DNA of 64,000 nt from Brevibacillus laterosporus (lineage in GTDB: Bacteria; Bacillota; Bacilli; Brevibacillales; Brevibacillaceae), in NCBI GenBank assembly GCA_007833815.1, contig CP033464.1, forward strand, positions 1,497,501 to 1,561,500. Direction: 5' to 3'. Within the stretch, counting starts at the first letter, position 1; every line of letters begins with the position of its first letter. The translations under genes and the position numbers were made by a program. Below are positions 18,707-28,696 of the stretch, one piece after another. Under the pieces are notes generated by a model. The model was not told the DNA's origin. It did no database searches and saw only the letters and a program-made list of their open reading frames with translations.

Positions 18707-18956
18707 AGCTGTTATCTATGTCACCTTGCGTGAGAGCGTACTGGACCCTCAAGGTCATGCGGTACAGGGAGCTCTTCACACATTAGGCTTTCAACAAGTA
18801 AAAGATGCTCGCATCGGAAAATATATCGAATTAACGCTAGATACAAAAGATCGACAAGTAGCTGAAGAGCAAGTGAAAGAAATGTGCGAAAAGCTGTTGG
18901 CTAATACCGTCATTGAAGAATACCGCTACGAGCTAGTAGAACTGGTGGAGGGATAA
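18699..18956 (+). CDS. purS: phosphoribosylformylglycinamidine synthase subunit PurS
   Basis: This 85-residue protein forms the FGAM synthase complex with PurQ and PurL, where it helps ammonia transfer. The small alpha/beta fold is recognisable from [24 protein letters not shown] and the IGKYIEL segment. It starts within the end of purC (AGGAG ahead of ATG 18699) and stops one base before purQ. Confidence 0.96.
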   Translation: MCKAVIYVTLRESVLDPQGHAVQGALHTLGFQQVKDARIGKYIELTLDTKDRQVAEEQVKEMCEKLLANTVIEEYRYELVELVEG

Positions 18957-18957
18957 G

Positions 18958-19650
18958 ATGAGAGTAGCTGTTATCGTATTTCCCGGTTCCAATGCAGATG
19001 TGGATATGTATAACGCCGTAGAAGATTGCATGCAGGTGCCTGTTGATTACGTGTGGCACTCAGAAACAGATTTGTCAGCTTACGACGTAATTCTTTTACC
19101 AGGAGGATTCTCCTACGGGGATTACTTGCGCTGTGGTGCAGTAGCTCGTTTCTCCCCGGTTATGGAGCAAGTGGTCAAAGCGGCACAGGAAGGTAAATTA
19201 ATTATGGGGGTATGCAACGGTTTTCAAATCCTGCTAGAAACAGGATTGTTACCGGGAGCTATGTTGCGTAATACGTCACTTACTTATCGCTGTAAATTGT
19301 CCACATTACGTGTGGAAAATAATCAGACTCCTTTTACAAACGCGTTTGCCAAAGGGGAACGAATTGAAATCCCGATTGCTCACGGAGAGGGTAACTATTT
19401 CTGTGAGGAGAAAACGTTACGAAACATGCAACAGAACGGACAGATTGTATTTCGCTACGATGGAGAGAATCCAAACGGCTCCTTGGATGATATTGCAGGG
19501 ATTACGAATGAACGCGGAAATGTACTTGGCATGATGCCACATCCAGAACGTGCCGTGCATAGCTGGATGACATCAGCCGACGGTCGTACCATGTTTACCT
19601 CAATTCTGACTGCCTGGAGGGAAAAAAACGGTGTCACAACTTACGCATAA
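18958..19650 (+). CDS. purQ: FGAM synthase, glutaminase subunit PurQ
   Basis: PurQ hydrolyses glutamine and passes ammonia to PurL. The 230-residue class I glutamine amidotransferase has its nucleophile Cys in GVCNGFQIL and the His-Glu partners in MMPHPERAV, with [15 protein letters not shown] also typical. It is one base downstream of purS and overlaps purL by about 20 bases. Confidence 0.97.
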   Translation: MRVAVIVFPGSNADVDMYNAVEDCMQVPVDYVWHSETDLSAYDVILLPGGFSYGDYLRCGAVARFSPVMEQVVKAAQEGKLIMGVCNGFQILLETGLLPGAMLRNTSLTYRCKLSTLRVENNQTPFTNAFAKGERIEIPIAHGEGNYFCEEKTLRNMQQNGQIVFRYDGENPNGSLDDIAGITNERGNVLGMMPHPERAVHSWMTSADGRTMFTSILTAWREKNGVTTYA

Positions 19651-21871
19651 CGAACCATCAGCTACCCGTATTGCAGAAGAGCGTCTATACCGTGAACTAG
19701 GTTTAACCGATGGAGAATATCAAAGCGTCGTCCGCTTGCTAGAGAGACAGCCGAACTGGACAGAGATTGGTCTGTATAGCGTAATGTGGTCTGAGCATTG
19801 TTCTTATAAAAATTCCAAACCGGTGCTTCGCCGTTTTCCGACCAAAGGCCCACGTGTATTGCAGGGACCAGGTGAAGGTGCGGGTATTGTTGATATCGGT
19901 GATAATCAAGCCGTTGTTTTTAAAATCGAGAGTCATAATCATCCATCAGCTATTGAGCCTTATCAAGGGGCAGCAACGGGTGTAGGTGGTATTATTCGAG
20001 ACGTATTCTCGATGGGAGCTCGTCCGGTAGCGTTGTTGAACTCCTTACGTTTCGGGGAATTAAAAACACCTCGGGTTACTTATTTGTTTAAAAATGTTGT
20101 GGCTGGAATCGCAGGTTACGGAAACTGTATTGGAATTCCTACTGTAGGGGGCGAGATCAGTTTTGATCCGACCTATGAAGGTAATCCACTTGTAAATGCC
20201 ATGTGTGTGGGATTGATTGATCATGACAAGATTCAAAAAGGTGTAGCTAAAGGAATTGGTAACCCTGTCATTTATGTGGGAGCGAGCACTGGTCGAGATG
20301 GCATTCATGGAGCTACATTTGCATCGGAAGAGCTGAGTGAAGAGTCAGAGAAAAAACGTCCTGCCGTGCAAGTTGGCGATCCTTTTATGGAAAAATTGTT
20401 ATTAGAAGCATGCTTAGAGTTAATTGAGACAGGTGCGGTAACAGGCATTCAAGATATGGGAGCAGCGGGACTTACCTCATCGAGCGCAGAAATGGCTTCC
20501 AAAGCGGGTAACGGGATTGAAATGAATTTAGATTTAGTACCTCAACGTGAAAAAGGCATGAGTGCTTATGAAATGATGCTGTCTGAATCACAAGAGCGCA
20601 TGTTGGTAGTAGTAGAAAAAGGCAGAGAATCAGAAGTTCAGGCCATTTTTGAAAAATGGGGTCTCTATTCCGCAGAAATTGGGCGTGTAACTGATGATGG
20701 CATGTTGCGCTTGCTGCATCATGGGGAATTAGTTGCAAATGTTCCAGTAGATAGCTTGGCAGAAGATGCACCTGTATATCATAAGCCATCAAAGGTACCT
20801 GCTTATTATGAACAGAATGCAAATGTAGATTCTACAGACTTGGATATTCCTGCTGATCTAAATCAGACACTTGTTGAATTGCTGTCACAGCCGACGATTG
20901 CCAACAAAGCGTGGGTATATGAACAATATGATCACATTGTTCGTGCTTCAACTGCTGTAACACCAGGTTCTGACGCGGCGGTCGTGATGATTCGCGGAAC
21001 TCGTAAGGCTTTGGCTATGAGTACGGATTGCAATGGCCGGTATGTTTACCTTGACCCAGAAGTTGGTGGAGCAATAGCGGTTGCCGAGTCTGCACGTAAT
21101 GTGGTTTGTTCGGGAGCTGAGCCATTAGCTATCACTGATTGTTTGAACTTTGGGAATCCAGAAAAACCAGAGGTCTTCTGGCAATTTGAAAAAGCGGTAG
21201 ACGGTATGAGTGCTGCCTGTAACGCACTGTCTACACCTGTTATTGGGGGAAATGTTTCGCTCTATAACGAACGTAGTGGTGAGGCAATTTATCCAACACC
21301 GGTAGTAGGAATGGTTGGTCTCATTACGGATGTGGACCATATTACGACACAAGATTTTAAACAAGAGGGAGACATCATTCTGTTGATAGGAGAAACTTGT
21401 GCAGAAGTAGGTGGATCTGAGTATCAAAAGCTACTGACAGGTACAATCTCTGGTCGTCCTCCACAAATTAATTTGGAAAAAGAAGCAAGTGTTCAAAAAG
21501 TAGTTCTGTCTGCGATTCGCGCAGGATATGTACAATCGGCTCATGACTTGGCAGAGGGTGGATTGGCTGTAGCTATTGCTGAGAGTTGTTTTGGGAAAGC
21601 GATTGGCGCAACGATTGAACTATCTGATGACTTACGTGCTGATCTAGCACTATTTAGTGAGTCACAATCACGTATTCTAGTAAGTACAACTCAAGACCAT
21701 GTTAACCAGATTAAACGGTTAGCAGAAGAACAGGGAGTAGCCTGCCAAGTACTTGGTACAACAGGATTGGATCAATTGGTTATCACACATCAAGGCAAAG
21801 AAATCGTGAACGCACCACTTACTCGCCTAAAATCAGCATGGAAGGATGCGATACCATGTTTGATCCAATAA
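19631..21871 (+). CDS. purL: FGAM synthase, synthetase subunit PurL
   Basis: PurL converts FGAR to FGAM with ATP and ammonia from PurQ. The 746-residue protein is the small Gram-positive form, lacking a fused glutaminase domain, which fits the separate purS and purQ genes. Motifs seen include [19 protein letters not shown] near residue 50, [11 protein letters not shown], and the duplicated AIRS-like halves with [16 protein letters not shown] and [16 protein letters not shown]. The start is GTG 19631 after GGAGGG, inside the end of purQ. It overlaps purF by 16 bases. Confidence 0.97.
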   Translation: MSQLTHNEPSATRIAEERLYRELGLTDGEYQSVVRLLERQPNWTEIGLYSVMWSEHCSYKNSKPVLRRFPTKGPRVLQGPGEGAGIVDIGDNQAVVFKIESHNHPSAIEPYQGAATGVGGIIRDVFSMGARPVALLNSLRFGELKTPRVTYLFKNVVAGIAGYGNCIGIPTVGGEISFDPTYEGNPLVNAMCVGLIDHDKIQKGVAKGIGNPVIYVGASTGRDGIHGATFASEELSEESEKKRPAVQVGDPFMEKLLLEACLELIETGAVTGIQDMGAAGLTSSSAEMASKAGNGIEMNLDLVPQREKGMSAYEMMLSESQERMLVVVEKGRESEVQAIFEKWGLYSAEIGRVTDDGMLRLLHHGELVANVPVDSLAEDAPVYHKPSKVPAYYEQNANVDSTDLDIPADLNQTLVELLSQPTIANKAWVYEQYDHIVRASTAVTPGSDAAVVMIRGTRKALAMSTDCNGRYVYLDPEVGGAIAVAESARNVVCSGAEPLAITDCLNFGNPEKPEVFWQFEKAVDGMSAACNALSTPVIGGNVSLYNERSGEAIYPTPVVGMVGLITDVDHITTQDFKQEGDIILLIGETCAEVGGSEYQKLLTGTISGRPPQINLEKEASVQKVVLSAIRAGYVQSAHDLAEGGLAVAIAESCFGKAIGATIELSDDLRADLALFSESQSRILVSTTQDHVNQIKRLAEEQGVACQVLGTTGLDQLVITHQGKEIVNAPLTRLKSAWKDAIPCLIQ

Positions 21872-23280
21872 TCTGGGATAAGCTAAATGAAGAGTGCGGT
21901 GTTTTTGGAATATACAATCACAAGGAGGCAGCCCCGCTTACATATATGGGGCTGCATGCTCTCCAGCACCGTGGCCAGGAAAGCGCTGGGATTTGTTCCT
22001 CTGATGGAGAAAAATGGTATAAGCATCGTGGGATGGGATTGGTAAGTGAAGCATTTGGCAAAGGAGAACTAGCTAAGTTTCAAGGGCATCTAGCCATTGG
22101 ACACACACGTTATACTACACAAGGATCAAGTAAGATTGAGAATGCACAACCGCTGTTTTTTAATTATGCACAAGGTAGTATGGCAGTAGCTCACAATGGG
22201 AATCTAGTAAACGCAGGTGTTATCCGCAAAGAGCTGGAGAAAAAAGGCTCTATTTTTCAAACAACCAGCGATACAGAAGTGATTGCGCATCTTATTGCCC
22301 GTTCATCGAAAAAGGATTTACCTTCCGCTGTCAAGGAAGCCTTGCAAGAGATTAAAGGTGCATATGCCCTCTTGGTAATGAACGAGGACCAGTTAATCGT
22401 GGCACTTGATCCGAATGGATTACGACCACTATCGCTTGGCACATTGGGGGATGCAATCGTGGTTGCTTCAGAAACCTGTGCCTTTGATATCGTGGGAGGT
22501 TCTTACTGGCGTGAGATCGAACCAGGTGAGTTATTGGTTATTGATCAGCATGGTATCCAATCCCACCGATTTGCACCGAAAATAAATCGTACGCTTTGTA
22601 CTTTTGAATATATTTACTTTGCTCGACCGGATAGCGACATTGATGGTATTAATGTACACATGGCTCGTAAACGACTAGGAATACAATTGGCTTATGAAGC
22701 GCCAGCAGAAGGCGATGTAGTAATTGGTGTGCCAGATTCAAGTACGTCAGCAGCGATTGGTTTTGCTGAAGCGACAGGTATTCCATATGAGATTGGTTTT
22801 ATTAAAAACCGATATGTTGGTCGCACCTTCATTCAGCCTTCTCAAGAATTGCGCGAGCGCGGAGTACACATGAAACTGTCGGTAGTTCGCAAAGTTGTAG
22901 AAGGTAAGCGTGTGATCATGATTGATGATTCAATCGTGCGAGGAACGACTAGTAGCCGCATTGTACAAATGCTACGAGATGCGGGAGCTACTGAAGTACA
23001 TGTTCGAATCAGTTCTCCACCAGTGAAAAATCCGTGTTTTTATGGAATCGATACATCATCTTTTGATGAATTAATCGCTTCTAATAAATCGGTTGAAGAG
23101 ATTCGTAGCTACATTGGTGCTGATTCTCTTATCTTCATGACACCACAAGGCATGATTGATGCAATTGGGCGTATAGACAGTAATAACGCACCAGATCGAG
23201 GGCACTGTCTGGCTTGCTTTACAGGGAATTACCCGACAGAGGTTAACTTTGAAGAAGCCTTACCAATCACGAAATGCTAG
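21856..23280 (+). CDS. purF: amidophosphoribosyltransferase
   Basis: PurF makes 5-phosphoribosylamine from PRPP and glutamine, the committed step. The 474-residue protein has a 13-residue propeptide before the catalytic Cys14 ([11 protein letters not shown]); removal of this leader is established for B. subtilis PurF. The PRPP motif [14 protein letters not shown] is present. Four Cys in the Bacillus [4Fe-4S] positions are visible (RTLCTFE, KNPCFYG and the pair in HCLACF), so the enzyme is probably of the oxygen-sensitive iron-sulfur class. The start is ATG 21856 after GGAAGG; an ATG at 21838 would put that site inside the gene. Confidence 0.97.
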   Translation: MFDPIIWDKLNEECGVFGIYNHKEAAPLTYMGLHALQHRGQESAGICSSDGEKWYKHRGMGLVSEAFGKGELAKFQGHLAIGHTRYTTQGSSKIENAQPLFFNYAQGSMAVAHNGNLVNAGVIRKELEKKGSIFQTTSDTEVIAHLIARSSKKDLPSAVKEALQEIKGAYALLVMNEDQLIVALDPNGLRPLSLGTLGDAIVVASETCAFDIVGGSYWREIEPGELLVIDQHGIQSHRFAPKINRTLCTFEYIYFARPDSDIDGINVHMARKRLGIQLAYEAPAEGDVVIGVPDSSTSAAIGFAEATGIPYEIGFIKNRYVGRTFIQPSQELRERGVHMKLSVVRKVVEGKRVIMIDDSIVRGTTSSRIVQMLRDAGATEVHVRISSPPVKNPCFYGIDTSSFDELIASNKSVEEIRSYIGADSLIFMTPQGMIDAIGRIDSNNAPDRGHCLACFTGNYPTEVNFEEALPITKC

Positions 23281-23296
23281 AAGGGAGCGATTGCAG

Positions 23297-24340
23297 ATGA
23301 GTCAAGCATATAAAGAAGCTGGTGTCGACATCGCTGCCGGTAATGAAGCGGTTGAGCGAATGAAAAAGCATGTTACACGTACGCTTCGACCTGAAGTGAT
23401 GAGTGGACTAGGTGGATTTGGTGCCTTGTTTCGCTTAAATGTAGCAGAGTACAAACAGCCCGTGCTCGTATCTGGAACTGATGGAGTTGGGACTAAGTTA
23501 AAGCTCGCTTTTCATATGGATCAACATGATACAATCGGTGTTGATGCAGTAGCAATGTGTGTCAATGATGTTGTGGTGCAGGGTGCAGAGCCTTTATTTT
23601 TCCTGGATTATGTTGCGTGTGACAAGGTAATCCCTACTAAGATGGAATCCATTATTAAGGGGATTGCGGACGGCTGTGAGCAAGCAGGCTGTGCCCTTAT
23701 TGGTGGCGAAACGGCAGAAATGCCTGGTATGTATGCAGATGGCGAGTATGATATCGCGGGCTTTACGGTAGGTGTTGTTGAGGAATCGAAAATGATTGAC
23801 GGCAGTAAGATCCAAGCGGGAGACGTTCTGATCGGTATTTCTTCTAGTGGTGTTCACAGCAATGGATTTTCTTTGGTACGAAAAGTATTGTTGCAAGATG
23901 CTGGCTTCTCTTTGCATGAACATGTAGAAGGCCTTGAAAAAAAGCTGGGTGAAGAATTACTCACTCCCACAAAGATTTATGTCAAACCGATTATATCCTT
24001 GTTAAAACAGATAGAAGTAAAAGGAATGGCACATATTACAGGGGGTGGATTCACGGAGAACATTCCGCGGATGCTTCCTGAGGGGATGCAAGCTTCTATT
24101 ACGTTAGGCAGTTGGCCTGTATTACCGATTTTCGAATTGATTGAAAAGACAGGAAATATCAGTCAGCAGGATATGTTCCTTACCTTTAACATGGGGATTG
24201 GAATGGTGCTTGCAGTGGCTAAGAAAGATGCTAGGAACGTATTAGAAATGCTCCAGGTGGCAGGAGAAAAAGCCTACCCGATTGGTGTTGTGCAACAAGG
24301 AGATCGAGGGGTTGTGTATGTGGAGGAGGCGCACCGATGA
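23297..24340 (+). CDS. purM: phosphoribosylformylglycinamidine cyclo-ligase (AIR synthetase)
   Basis: PurM closes the imidazole ring, turning FGAM into AIR. The 347-residue protein (B. subtilis 346) has [23 protein letters not shown]-type metal and nucleotide segments ([24 protein letters not shown]), [16 protein letters not shown] and [15 protein letters not shown]. The start is ATG 23297 after GGGAGCG, 16 bases past purF; a frame opening at 23249 lies inside purF and is rejected. It overlaps purN by ATGA. Confidence 0.97.
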   Translation: MSQAYKEAGVDIAAGNEAVERMKKHVTRTLRPEVMSGLGGFGALFRLNVAEYKQPVLVSGTDGVGTKLKLAFHMDQHDTIGVDAVAMCVNDVVVQGAEPLFFLDYVACDKVIPTKMESIIKGIADGCEQAGCALIGGETAEMPGMYADGEYDIAGFTVGVVEESKMIDGSKIQAGDVLIGISSSGVHSNGFSLVRKVLLQDAGFSLHEHVEGLEKKLGEELLTPTKIYVKPIISLLKQIEVKGMAHITGGGFTENIPRMLPEGMQASITLGSWPVLPIFELIEKTGNISQQDMFLTFNMGIGMVLAVAKKDARNVLEMLQVAGEKAYPIGVVQQGDRGVVYVEEAHR

Positions 24341-24939
24341 GGATAGCGGTGTTTGCTTCGGGGAGTGGTTCTAATTTTGAAACAATCGTGCAAGCAACTC
24401 GAGATGGACGTCTTCCTTCATTAGAGGTAGCCTTGCTAGTGTGCGATCAGGCTAAAGCATATGCGATTGAGCGAGCAGAGCGTTTAGGAATCCCTGTTTT
24501 CTTGTTTTCAGCCAAAGAGTATTCGTCTAAGGATGCATTTGAACAAGAGATTCTAGCTCAATTGAAGCACCTAAAAATTGATTTTATTGTACTAGCTGGT
24601 TACATGCGCTTGATAGGGAACGTGTTGCTTACAGGTTATCAGGGTCGCATGATTAACCTGCATCCATCTCTATTACCAGCATTCCCAGGTAAAAACGCTA
24701 TTAGGCAAGCTTGGGAGTATGGGGTAAAAGTGATGGGCGTTACTGTTCATTATGTGGATGAAGGGATGGACACAGGTCCCATCATTGACCAGGAAGTCGT
24801 CTTTGTTCATGAGAAAGATACGAAAGAGAGCTTGGAACAAAAGATACACGCAGTAGAGCACCAGCTGTTAATTCGTGTACTACAACATATTAGCAAAACA
24901 GCACAGATAGATGTGGAAGGCAACGGACATCTAATCTAG
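24337..24939 (+). CDS. purN: phosphoribosylglycinamide formyltransferase
   Basis: PurN transfers the formyl group of 10-formyl-THF to GAR. The 200-residue protein has the N-terminal ASGSGSNF motif and the catalytic Asn-His-Asp set in [13 protein letters not shown] and [11 protein letters not shown]. It is coupled to purM by an ATGA overlap. In B. subtilis purH follows directly; here a terminator and about 3.7 kb of other genes lie between. Confidence 0.97.
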   Translation: MRIAVFASGSGSNFETIVQATRDGRLPSLEVALLVCDQAKAYAIERAERLGIPVFLFSAKEYSSKDAFEQEILAQLKHLKIDFIVLAGYMRLIGNVLLTGYQGRMINLHPSLLPAFPGKNAIRQAWEYGVKVMGVTVHYVDEGMDTGPIIDQEVVFVHEKDTKESLEQKIHAVEHQLLIRVLQHISKTAQIDVEGNGHLI

Positions 24940-24972
24940 CTAGCGGAGCATCTCGGTATGTCAACATATTTA

Positions 24973-25008
24973 TAGCGTTCTCCTTCAGAATGGAGGAAGC
25001 GCTTTTTT
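24973..25008 (+). terminator. purCSQLFMN terminator
   Basis: The strand AGCGTTCTCC pairs imperfectly with GGAGGAAGCGCT across a short loop and is followed by six Ts, about 34 bases after the purN stop. Confidence 0.85.
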
Positions 25009-25155
25009 GCATTAACCTCGTATAGTGTTGTTTTTAGCAACACCTAAACAAGCCACTCAAAAGATTCTTTTCACGAGTTTCCCACTCACCAACTGCTTGC
25101 TTTTTTCATACGATAAAGCAAGTGGGCACGCACACAAGGAGGCGAACGACTGAAA

Positions 25156-25608
25156 ATGGCGGATATCGTATCCAATTTGCTGAGCAAGCTTAGTGAGCGA
25201 ACAGGCAGAGAGTGGAGCATTCATGACATATATCGTTTGGCGCAAAAGCTACCTGAAGTAAATAGTCAAAATATAAATTCAGTGCTAAATGAGATATCTG
25301 ACATGGGCTTGAACGTGTCCCAAGAGGCACGGGATCAGGTCATGAATAAGGTGAAAAACAAGGATTATACGGGAATTAAAAATCAAGTGCTACAACAACC
25401 TGTGGAAGAAGAACCTGCTGAATGTAGTAGACCTAACAAAACAAACAAAACGAGTAAAAAAAGTAAAACAGGCAAAGTGAATAAAACGAGTAAAAAAAGT
25501 AAAACAGGCAAAGTGAATAAAGCGAGTAAAAAAAACAAAGGGGGGCTGTTAAGGTTTCTTTGCATAAAAGTGGAAGGGAAAGGTCAGGTAGCCTCTATAA
25601 TAGTATAA
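25156..25608 (+). CDS. SpoVIF-like small protein with a Lys-rich tail, probably frameshifted
   Basis: The first 80 residues (IHDIYRLAQKLPEVNSQN, then a segment with NVSQEARDQVMNKVKNKDY) resemble stage VI sporulation protein F (SpoVIF family), a forespore/coat assembly factor; this is memory-based and moderate. A Lys/Ser/Thr/Asn-rich tail with tandem KTSKKSKTGKVN repeats follows. The reading frame ends at 25608 after a non-basic stretch (RFLCIKVEGK). One extra base in the preceding poly-A or six-G run (about 25529-25546) would put it in a frame that keeps coding basic residues, ending KRKKKRV at a TAA at 25647-25649. So the true end may be 25649. ATG 25156 lies 13 bases after AAGGAGG. Confidence 0.6.
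   Translation: MADIVSNLLSKLSERTGREWSIHDIYRLAQKLPEVNSQNINSVLNEISDMGLNVSQEARDQVMNKVKNKDYTGIKNQVLQQPVEEEPAECSRPNKTNKTSKKSKTGKVNKTSKKSKTGKVNKASKKNKGGLLRFLCIKVEGKGQVASIIV
25447..25536 (+). repeat. 36-base tandem repeat inside the SpoVIF-like gene
   Basis: Two perfect 36-base units (25447-25482 and 25483-25518, each beginning AAAACGAGTAAAAAAAG) and a half third unit encode the repeated KTSKKSKTGKVN motif. Copy number probably varies between strains. Confidence 0.9.
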
Positions 25609-25657
25609 AAAGGCTAAGTAGCAAAAAGCGAAAAAAGAAGCGTGTCTAACATAAGAA

Positions 25658-25690
25658 AACCGTACAGCCCACTTTAGGGGAGGTACGGTT
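25658..25690. terminator. bidirectional hairpin between the SpoVIF-like gene and hemAT
   Basis: AACCGTAC (25658-25665) pairs with GTACGGTT (25683-25690). On the minus strand it runs into TTTTCTTAT, so it is a better terminator for hemAT than for the plus-strand gene. Confidence 0.6.
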
Positions 25691-25710
25691 TATTCATAGA
25701 AATAAGGGAC

Positions 25711-27030
25711 CTATAACGTATCCATTACCTCAGATAGGTTCTCTGCTGAATGTGCTACATGAGAAACAGCCTGATTCATTTCTTCAATTACGCGTGAAAA
25801 AGTGACAAGCTCTTGTTCAATGAGATTACTACGTTCCTTGCTGATACTAACAGCTTTTTGGATGTTAGCAAAAAAGCAGGTAATTTCGCTCATCGAAGAC
25901 GTAGAGGAAGTAATCAATTCTTCTACACGGTCGAGTAGCGAAGAAACTCTGGATGTTTGATTATTTGTTTTTTCAATTAATTGAGTCACACCAGAGACGG
26001 ACTTTTTTGTTTGCTCAGCAAGTTTACGCACTTCATCTGCAACTACGGCGAAGCCTCTCCCTTGTTCACCAGCACGAGCTGCCTCGATGGCTGCGTTTAA
26101 AGCAAGGAGGTTGGTTTGTTCAGCAATACCAGTTACTACACTGACGATTCCACGAATCTGATTTGAGGTATCTTCTAGCGATTTCATTTCAACTGAGATT
26201 TCTTGCATACTAGACTGAAGCTGGTCAAATTGATGAACTTGCTCGTCAAGCTTGTCAGTACCCTCTACAGACAAGTTTTGTGCCTCGTTGGAGGAAGCTG
26301 TCCCTTTTTTGGCGTGAACTACGAATTCACCAGCTTGAGCACTTAGCTCTTGGATAGCAGCACTGGTTTCTTCAGAGATAGCAGCTAGCTCCTGAGCAGA
26401 TTGGTTGACTTTTTCACGAACAATTACTTTTTTGTCCTCTTCTAAACCACGTAGACGGTTTATTTCATCTTGGTAAGCTTCCAATACAATTTGTTGCTCA
26501 ATATTTAACAATTTAGTAATCGCTATTACGGATTGATGATAATCAGATTTACTTTCCAAATGAGTGTCTAATATATTGAACAACGAGATTGATAAATCTT
26601 GAAAAGCGCATAGATACCATTTCGGTAAAAGACCGATTTTTACGTGAGCTAAGGCAATTCTCTTACGTTGTTGTATGAAATTTTCATCAATGATACCGTT
26701 AAACAATTGTAAAATATGAGTACGCAGTGTTGATTTTAAGCGGTCAATGGAACTGTGGCGTTCGATGATGACTATCAAGGAAGGTTCGTGATTCAGATTT
26801 TTATAAAATTGATTAACCATTTCATCAATGTGCTGTTCGATAAGTGGCTGGAGACATCGGGCAATGCGAAGATCAGTTTCGGAAAGTTGAATCATTTCCA
26901 ATTGTTTCATGACATCGGAATGTTTTGACACGGTTAGAGATACATGTTCAGCTTGCGCGCGCTCATCTAGTGAGAACGCTTTCTTATTATGGCTAGAACC
27001 AAAAAATGCGGAAAAAGGCTTTGCACACAT
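25711..27030 (-). CDS. hemAT: haem-based aerotactic transducer HemAT
   Basis: HemAT is a soluble globin-coupled chemoreceptor that senses oxygen and signals through CheA/CheW. The 439-residue protein has an N-terminal globin sensor domain (about 30-190) very like B. subtilis HemAT; the proximal haem ligand is probably His129 in [15 protein letters not shown]. The C-terminal part is an MCP signalling domain with its hairpin tip [20 protein letters not shown]. No membrane segments are seen, as expected. The start is ATG 27030 (MCAKPF), about six bases after a six-G run; an extension to 27108 is not supported. A sigma-D-like -10 lies about 150 bases upstream (27181). Confidence 0.93.
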   Translation of the reverse strand: MCAKPFSAFFGSSHNKKAFSLDERAQAEHVSLTVSKHSDVMKQLEMIQLSETDLRIARCLQPLIEQHIDEMVNQFYKNLNHEPSLIVIIERHSSIDRLKSTLRTHILQLFNGIIDENFIQQRKRIALAHVKIGLLPKWYLCAFQDLSISLFNILDTHLESKSDYHQSVIAITKLLNIEQQIVLEAYQDEINRLRGLEEDKKVIVREKVNQSAQELAAISEETSAAIQELSAQAGEFVVHAKKGTASSNEAQNLSVEGTDKLDEQVHQFDQLQSSMQEISVEMKSLEDTSNQIRGIVSVVTGIAEQTNLLALNAAIEAARAGEQGRGFAVVADEVRKLAEQTKKSVSGVTQLIEKTNNQTSRVSSLLDRVEELITSSTSSMSEITCFFANIQKAVSISKERSNLIEQELVTFSRVIEEMNQAVSHVAHSAENLSEVMDTL

Positions 27031-27180
27031 GAAATACCCCCCGGAATAATGAGACAGCAGTTTTTGATTTGATTGTCCGTTGCAATCTCTTTTTATTGTA
27101 ATACACATATTGTAAAATAGGTGACTCCTATCATGCTGATTTTTAGAAGTACCTATATAAAAAGAACATATTCCCTAGTT

Positions 27181-27207
27181 ATATCGGTACCTTTTTTGTA
27201 AAAAGTA
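27181..27207 (-). promoter_or_regulatory. possible sigma-D promoter of hemAT
   Basis: On the minus strand ACCGATAT (7 of 8 to GCCGATAT) lies 15 bases from TACT, a poor match to TAAA. Sigma-D control of chemoreceptors is established in B. subtilis; the assignment here is tentative. Confidence 0.35.
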
Positions 27208-27274
27208 AGGTGTTTATACAGTTTCAGTATTTTTTTTGATAATAAGAATGTCAAGTAGTCGTGAGGTGAGAATA

Positions 27275-27544
27275 GTGAACTCATTTTGGCGATTTGTAAC
27301 TTCCTATTTTGTTGCCACACTGATATGGATGCTGATGTGGAATAAAGCTGGGGGAATGATACCTTCTATTCAAGTGGCCTGGTTTACCATCGGTGTTGTA
27401 GGTGGGGCTATTTTTATCATGAATGTAAAAAACACATATCCAAGAAACCAACGAATCCTTTATCTGTTTCTCGGATGGCTGAGTATTTATGCAACCATTC
27501 ATCTGTTTGAATGGAAAACAAAGGCGATAACAATGATCTTCTGA
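27275..27544 (+). CDS. small membrane protein, unknown function
   Basis: I do not recognise the family. The 89-residue product has three hydrophobic segments (about 6-22, 30-46 and 60-76) joined by short charged loops (NVKNTYPRNQ). The start is GTG 27275, preceded at good distance by GAGGTGAG; an upstream frame to 27236 has no binding site. It is encoded divergently from hemAT and convergently with the 49-residue gene at 27562. Confidence 0.65.
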   Translation: MNSFWRFVTSYFVATLIWMLMWNKAGGMIPSIQVAWFTIGVVGGAIFIMNVKNTYPRNQRILYLFLGWLSIYATIHLFEWKTKAITMIF

Positions 27545-27561
27545 TGGTAAGAAAAAACCTG

Positions 27562-27711
27562 TTAGCATTTTTTTGACTCCTTATCATGTTTCTCCTTTAA
27601 AAGGGCAAGGAAGGCTAGTAAAGAACTAATAATGGAAAGTACAGCAGCCCAAATAGCTAAATCTTCTGATGAAATATCAAGACCTTCCAGTAAATCAAAC
27701 GTAATTGCCAT
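27562..27711 (-). CDS. 49-residue single-span membrane protein
   Basis: This is a small open frame of 50 codons with ATG at 27711 and TAA at 27562. A strong binding site, AGGGGGAAG, sits about five bases before the ATG. The product starts MAITFDLLEGLDISSED, then has one hydrophobic helix (AIWAAVLSIISSLLAFLALL) and ends in a charged tail (KEKHDKESKKC). The acidic amphipathic start and Lys-rich end look like a genuine small membrane protein. I do not know the family. It lies between the 89-residue membrane protein and the oxidoreductase gene. Confidence 0.65.
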   Translation of the reverse strand: MAITFDLLEGLDISSEDLAIWAAVLSIISSLLAFLALLKEKHDKESKKC

Positions 27712-27793
27712 AACACTTCCCCCTCTCTGTTAACCTTAATCAGTTTATGTTTGGATACAACATGGGGGACTAGGCATGTATACGCGGTGTTTG

Positions 27794-28477
27794 TCACGAT
27801 TTAGGGTAACGAGATTGGGCCATATCATGAATAAGAGATGATTTATACACATAACTTCCCGTGACGGGTTGTTGAGCAGCTTGGTACATGCTATAAGCAA
27901 CCTCTTCAGCAGGAATGGCACGATAGGTAGTCAAGGGACCTATCAAAAAGGGGGAGAGCAAGGGAAAAAGCTTGCTTGCCCAATGTTCGGCAAATCGATG
28001 TTCATGACGGTTACCTAGGAGTAAGGAGGGGCGAAAGAACAAGGTAGTAGGTAGTTGAAGTGTTTTAATGTCTTGTTCAATCTTACCTTTTATTTGGTTG
28101 TAGAAGAACAGAGAGTTGGCATTAGCACCAATAGCGGAAACCAATAGGAATTTCTCAGCGCCTTGTTCTTTAGCGAGTCGGGCCATAGTTAATGGATATT
28201 CATAATCAACACGCTGAAACTGTTCTTTACTTTTTGCTTTTTTTCTAGTGGTGCCAAGACAGCAATAAATATGCGTACAAGAGAACAGAGAACGGTGTTG
28301 AGTAAGATTTTCAAAAGAAAGAACAACATGCTCTAGTTTAGGATGATCGATGGGCAGGGCTTTACGTACAATCACATAAATGCGCTCATACTCTGGGGCT
28401 TTTAATAAAAAAGAGAGTAAATGTCCTCCTACCAGTCCGCTTGCGCCTGCAAGTAGGGCTGTTTTCTTTTGTAGCAT
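27794..28477 (-). CDS. NAD(P)-binding oxidoreductase, atypical SDR family
   Basis: This 227-residue protein starts with a Rossmann nucleotide-binding motif (AGASGLVGGHLL, about residues 10-21), followed by CCLGTTRKKA and the conserved LLVSAIGANANSLFFYNQIKGK segment that holds the Tyr/Lys pair of atypical short-chain dehydrogenases. It resembles the Tip30/HTATIP2-like NAD(P)H-binding group. Substrate and pathway are unknown. It lies between the purCSQLFMN and purHD units on the opposite strand, about 220 bases from the start of purH. Confidence 0.8.
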   Translation of the reverse strand: MLQKKTALLAGASGLVGGHLLSFLLKAPEYERIYVIVRKALPIDHPKLEHVVLSFENLTQHRSLFSCTHIYCCLGTTRKKAKSKEQFQRVDYEYPLTMARLAKEQGAEKFLLVSAIGANANSLFFYNQIKGKIEQDIKTLQLPTTLFFRPSLLLGNRHEHRFAEHWASKLFPLLSPFLIGPLTTYRAIPAEEVAYSMYQAAQQPVTGSYVYKSSLIHDMAQSRYPKS

Positions 28478-28616
28478 GTCAAGGATCCTTTCATTTTTGA
28501 CCTATTACCTAGTTTCTATTATCTCCTATTTTTGACAGAAAAAAAAGAACATCATCTAGTAAAGTAATTACAAAGTAAATAAAAAGAATTTGCCCAGCAT
28601 AGCAGTAAAAACATTG

Positions 28617-28663
28617 ATAAAAACGTACGTTTATAATATGATTAGCTTGAAATGTTCGTGTTA
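28617..28663 (+). promoter_or_regulatory. PurR box pair upstream of purHD
   Basis: AAATGTTCGTGTTA (28650-28663) matches the boxes of pbuG and purE. A facing box (AAAACGTACGTTT, core CGTAC at 28624) lies exactly 30 bases upstream of the GTTCG core at 28654. A perfect TATAAT (28632-28637) sits between the boxes; its -35 is not clear. Confidence 0.7.
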
Positions 28664-28696
28664 AGCAAGTCAATTACATGTCAGGAGGTTCTTTCC

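Noticed and set aside
25383-25565. Minus-strand frame of Leu/Phe/Val repeats over the SpoVIF-like gene
   Set aside because: It is the antisense shadow of the Lys-rich tandem repeat.
28614-28637. TTGATA plus TATAAT as the purH promoter
   Set aside because: The spacer is only 12 bases, too short for a sigma-A promoter.
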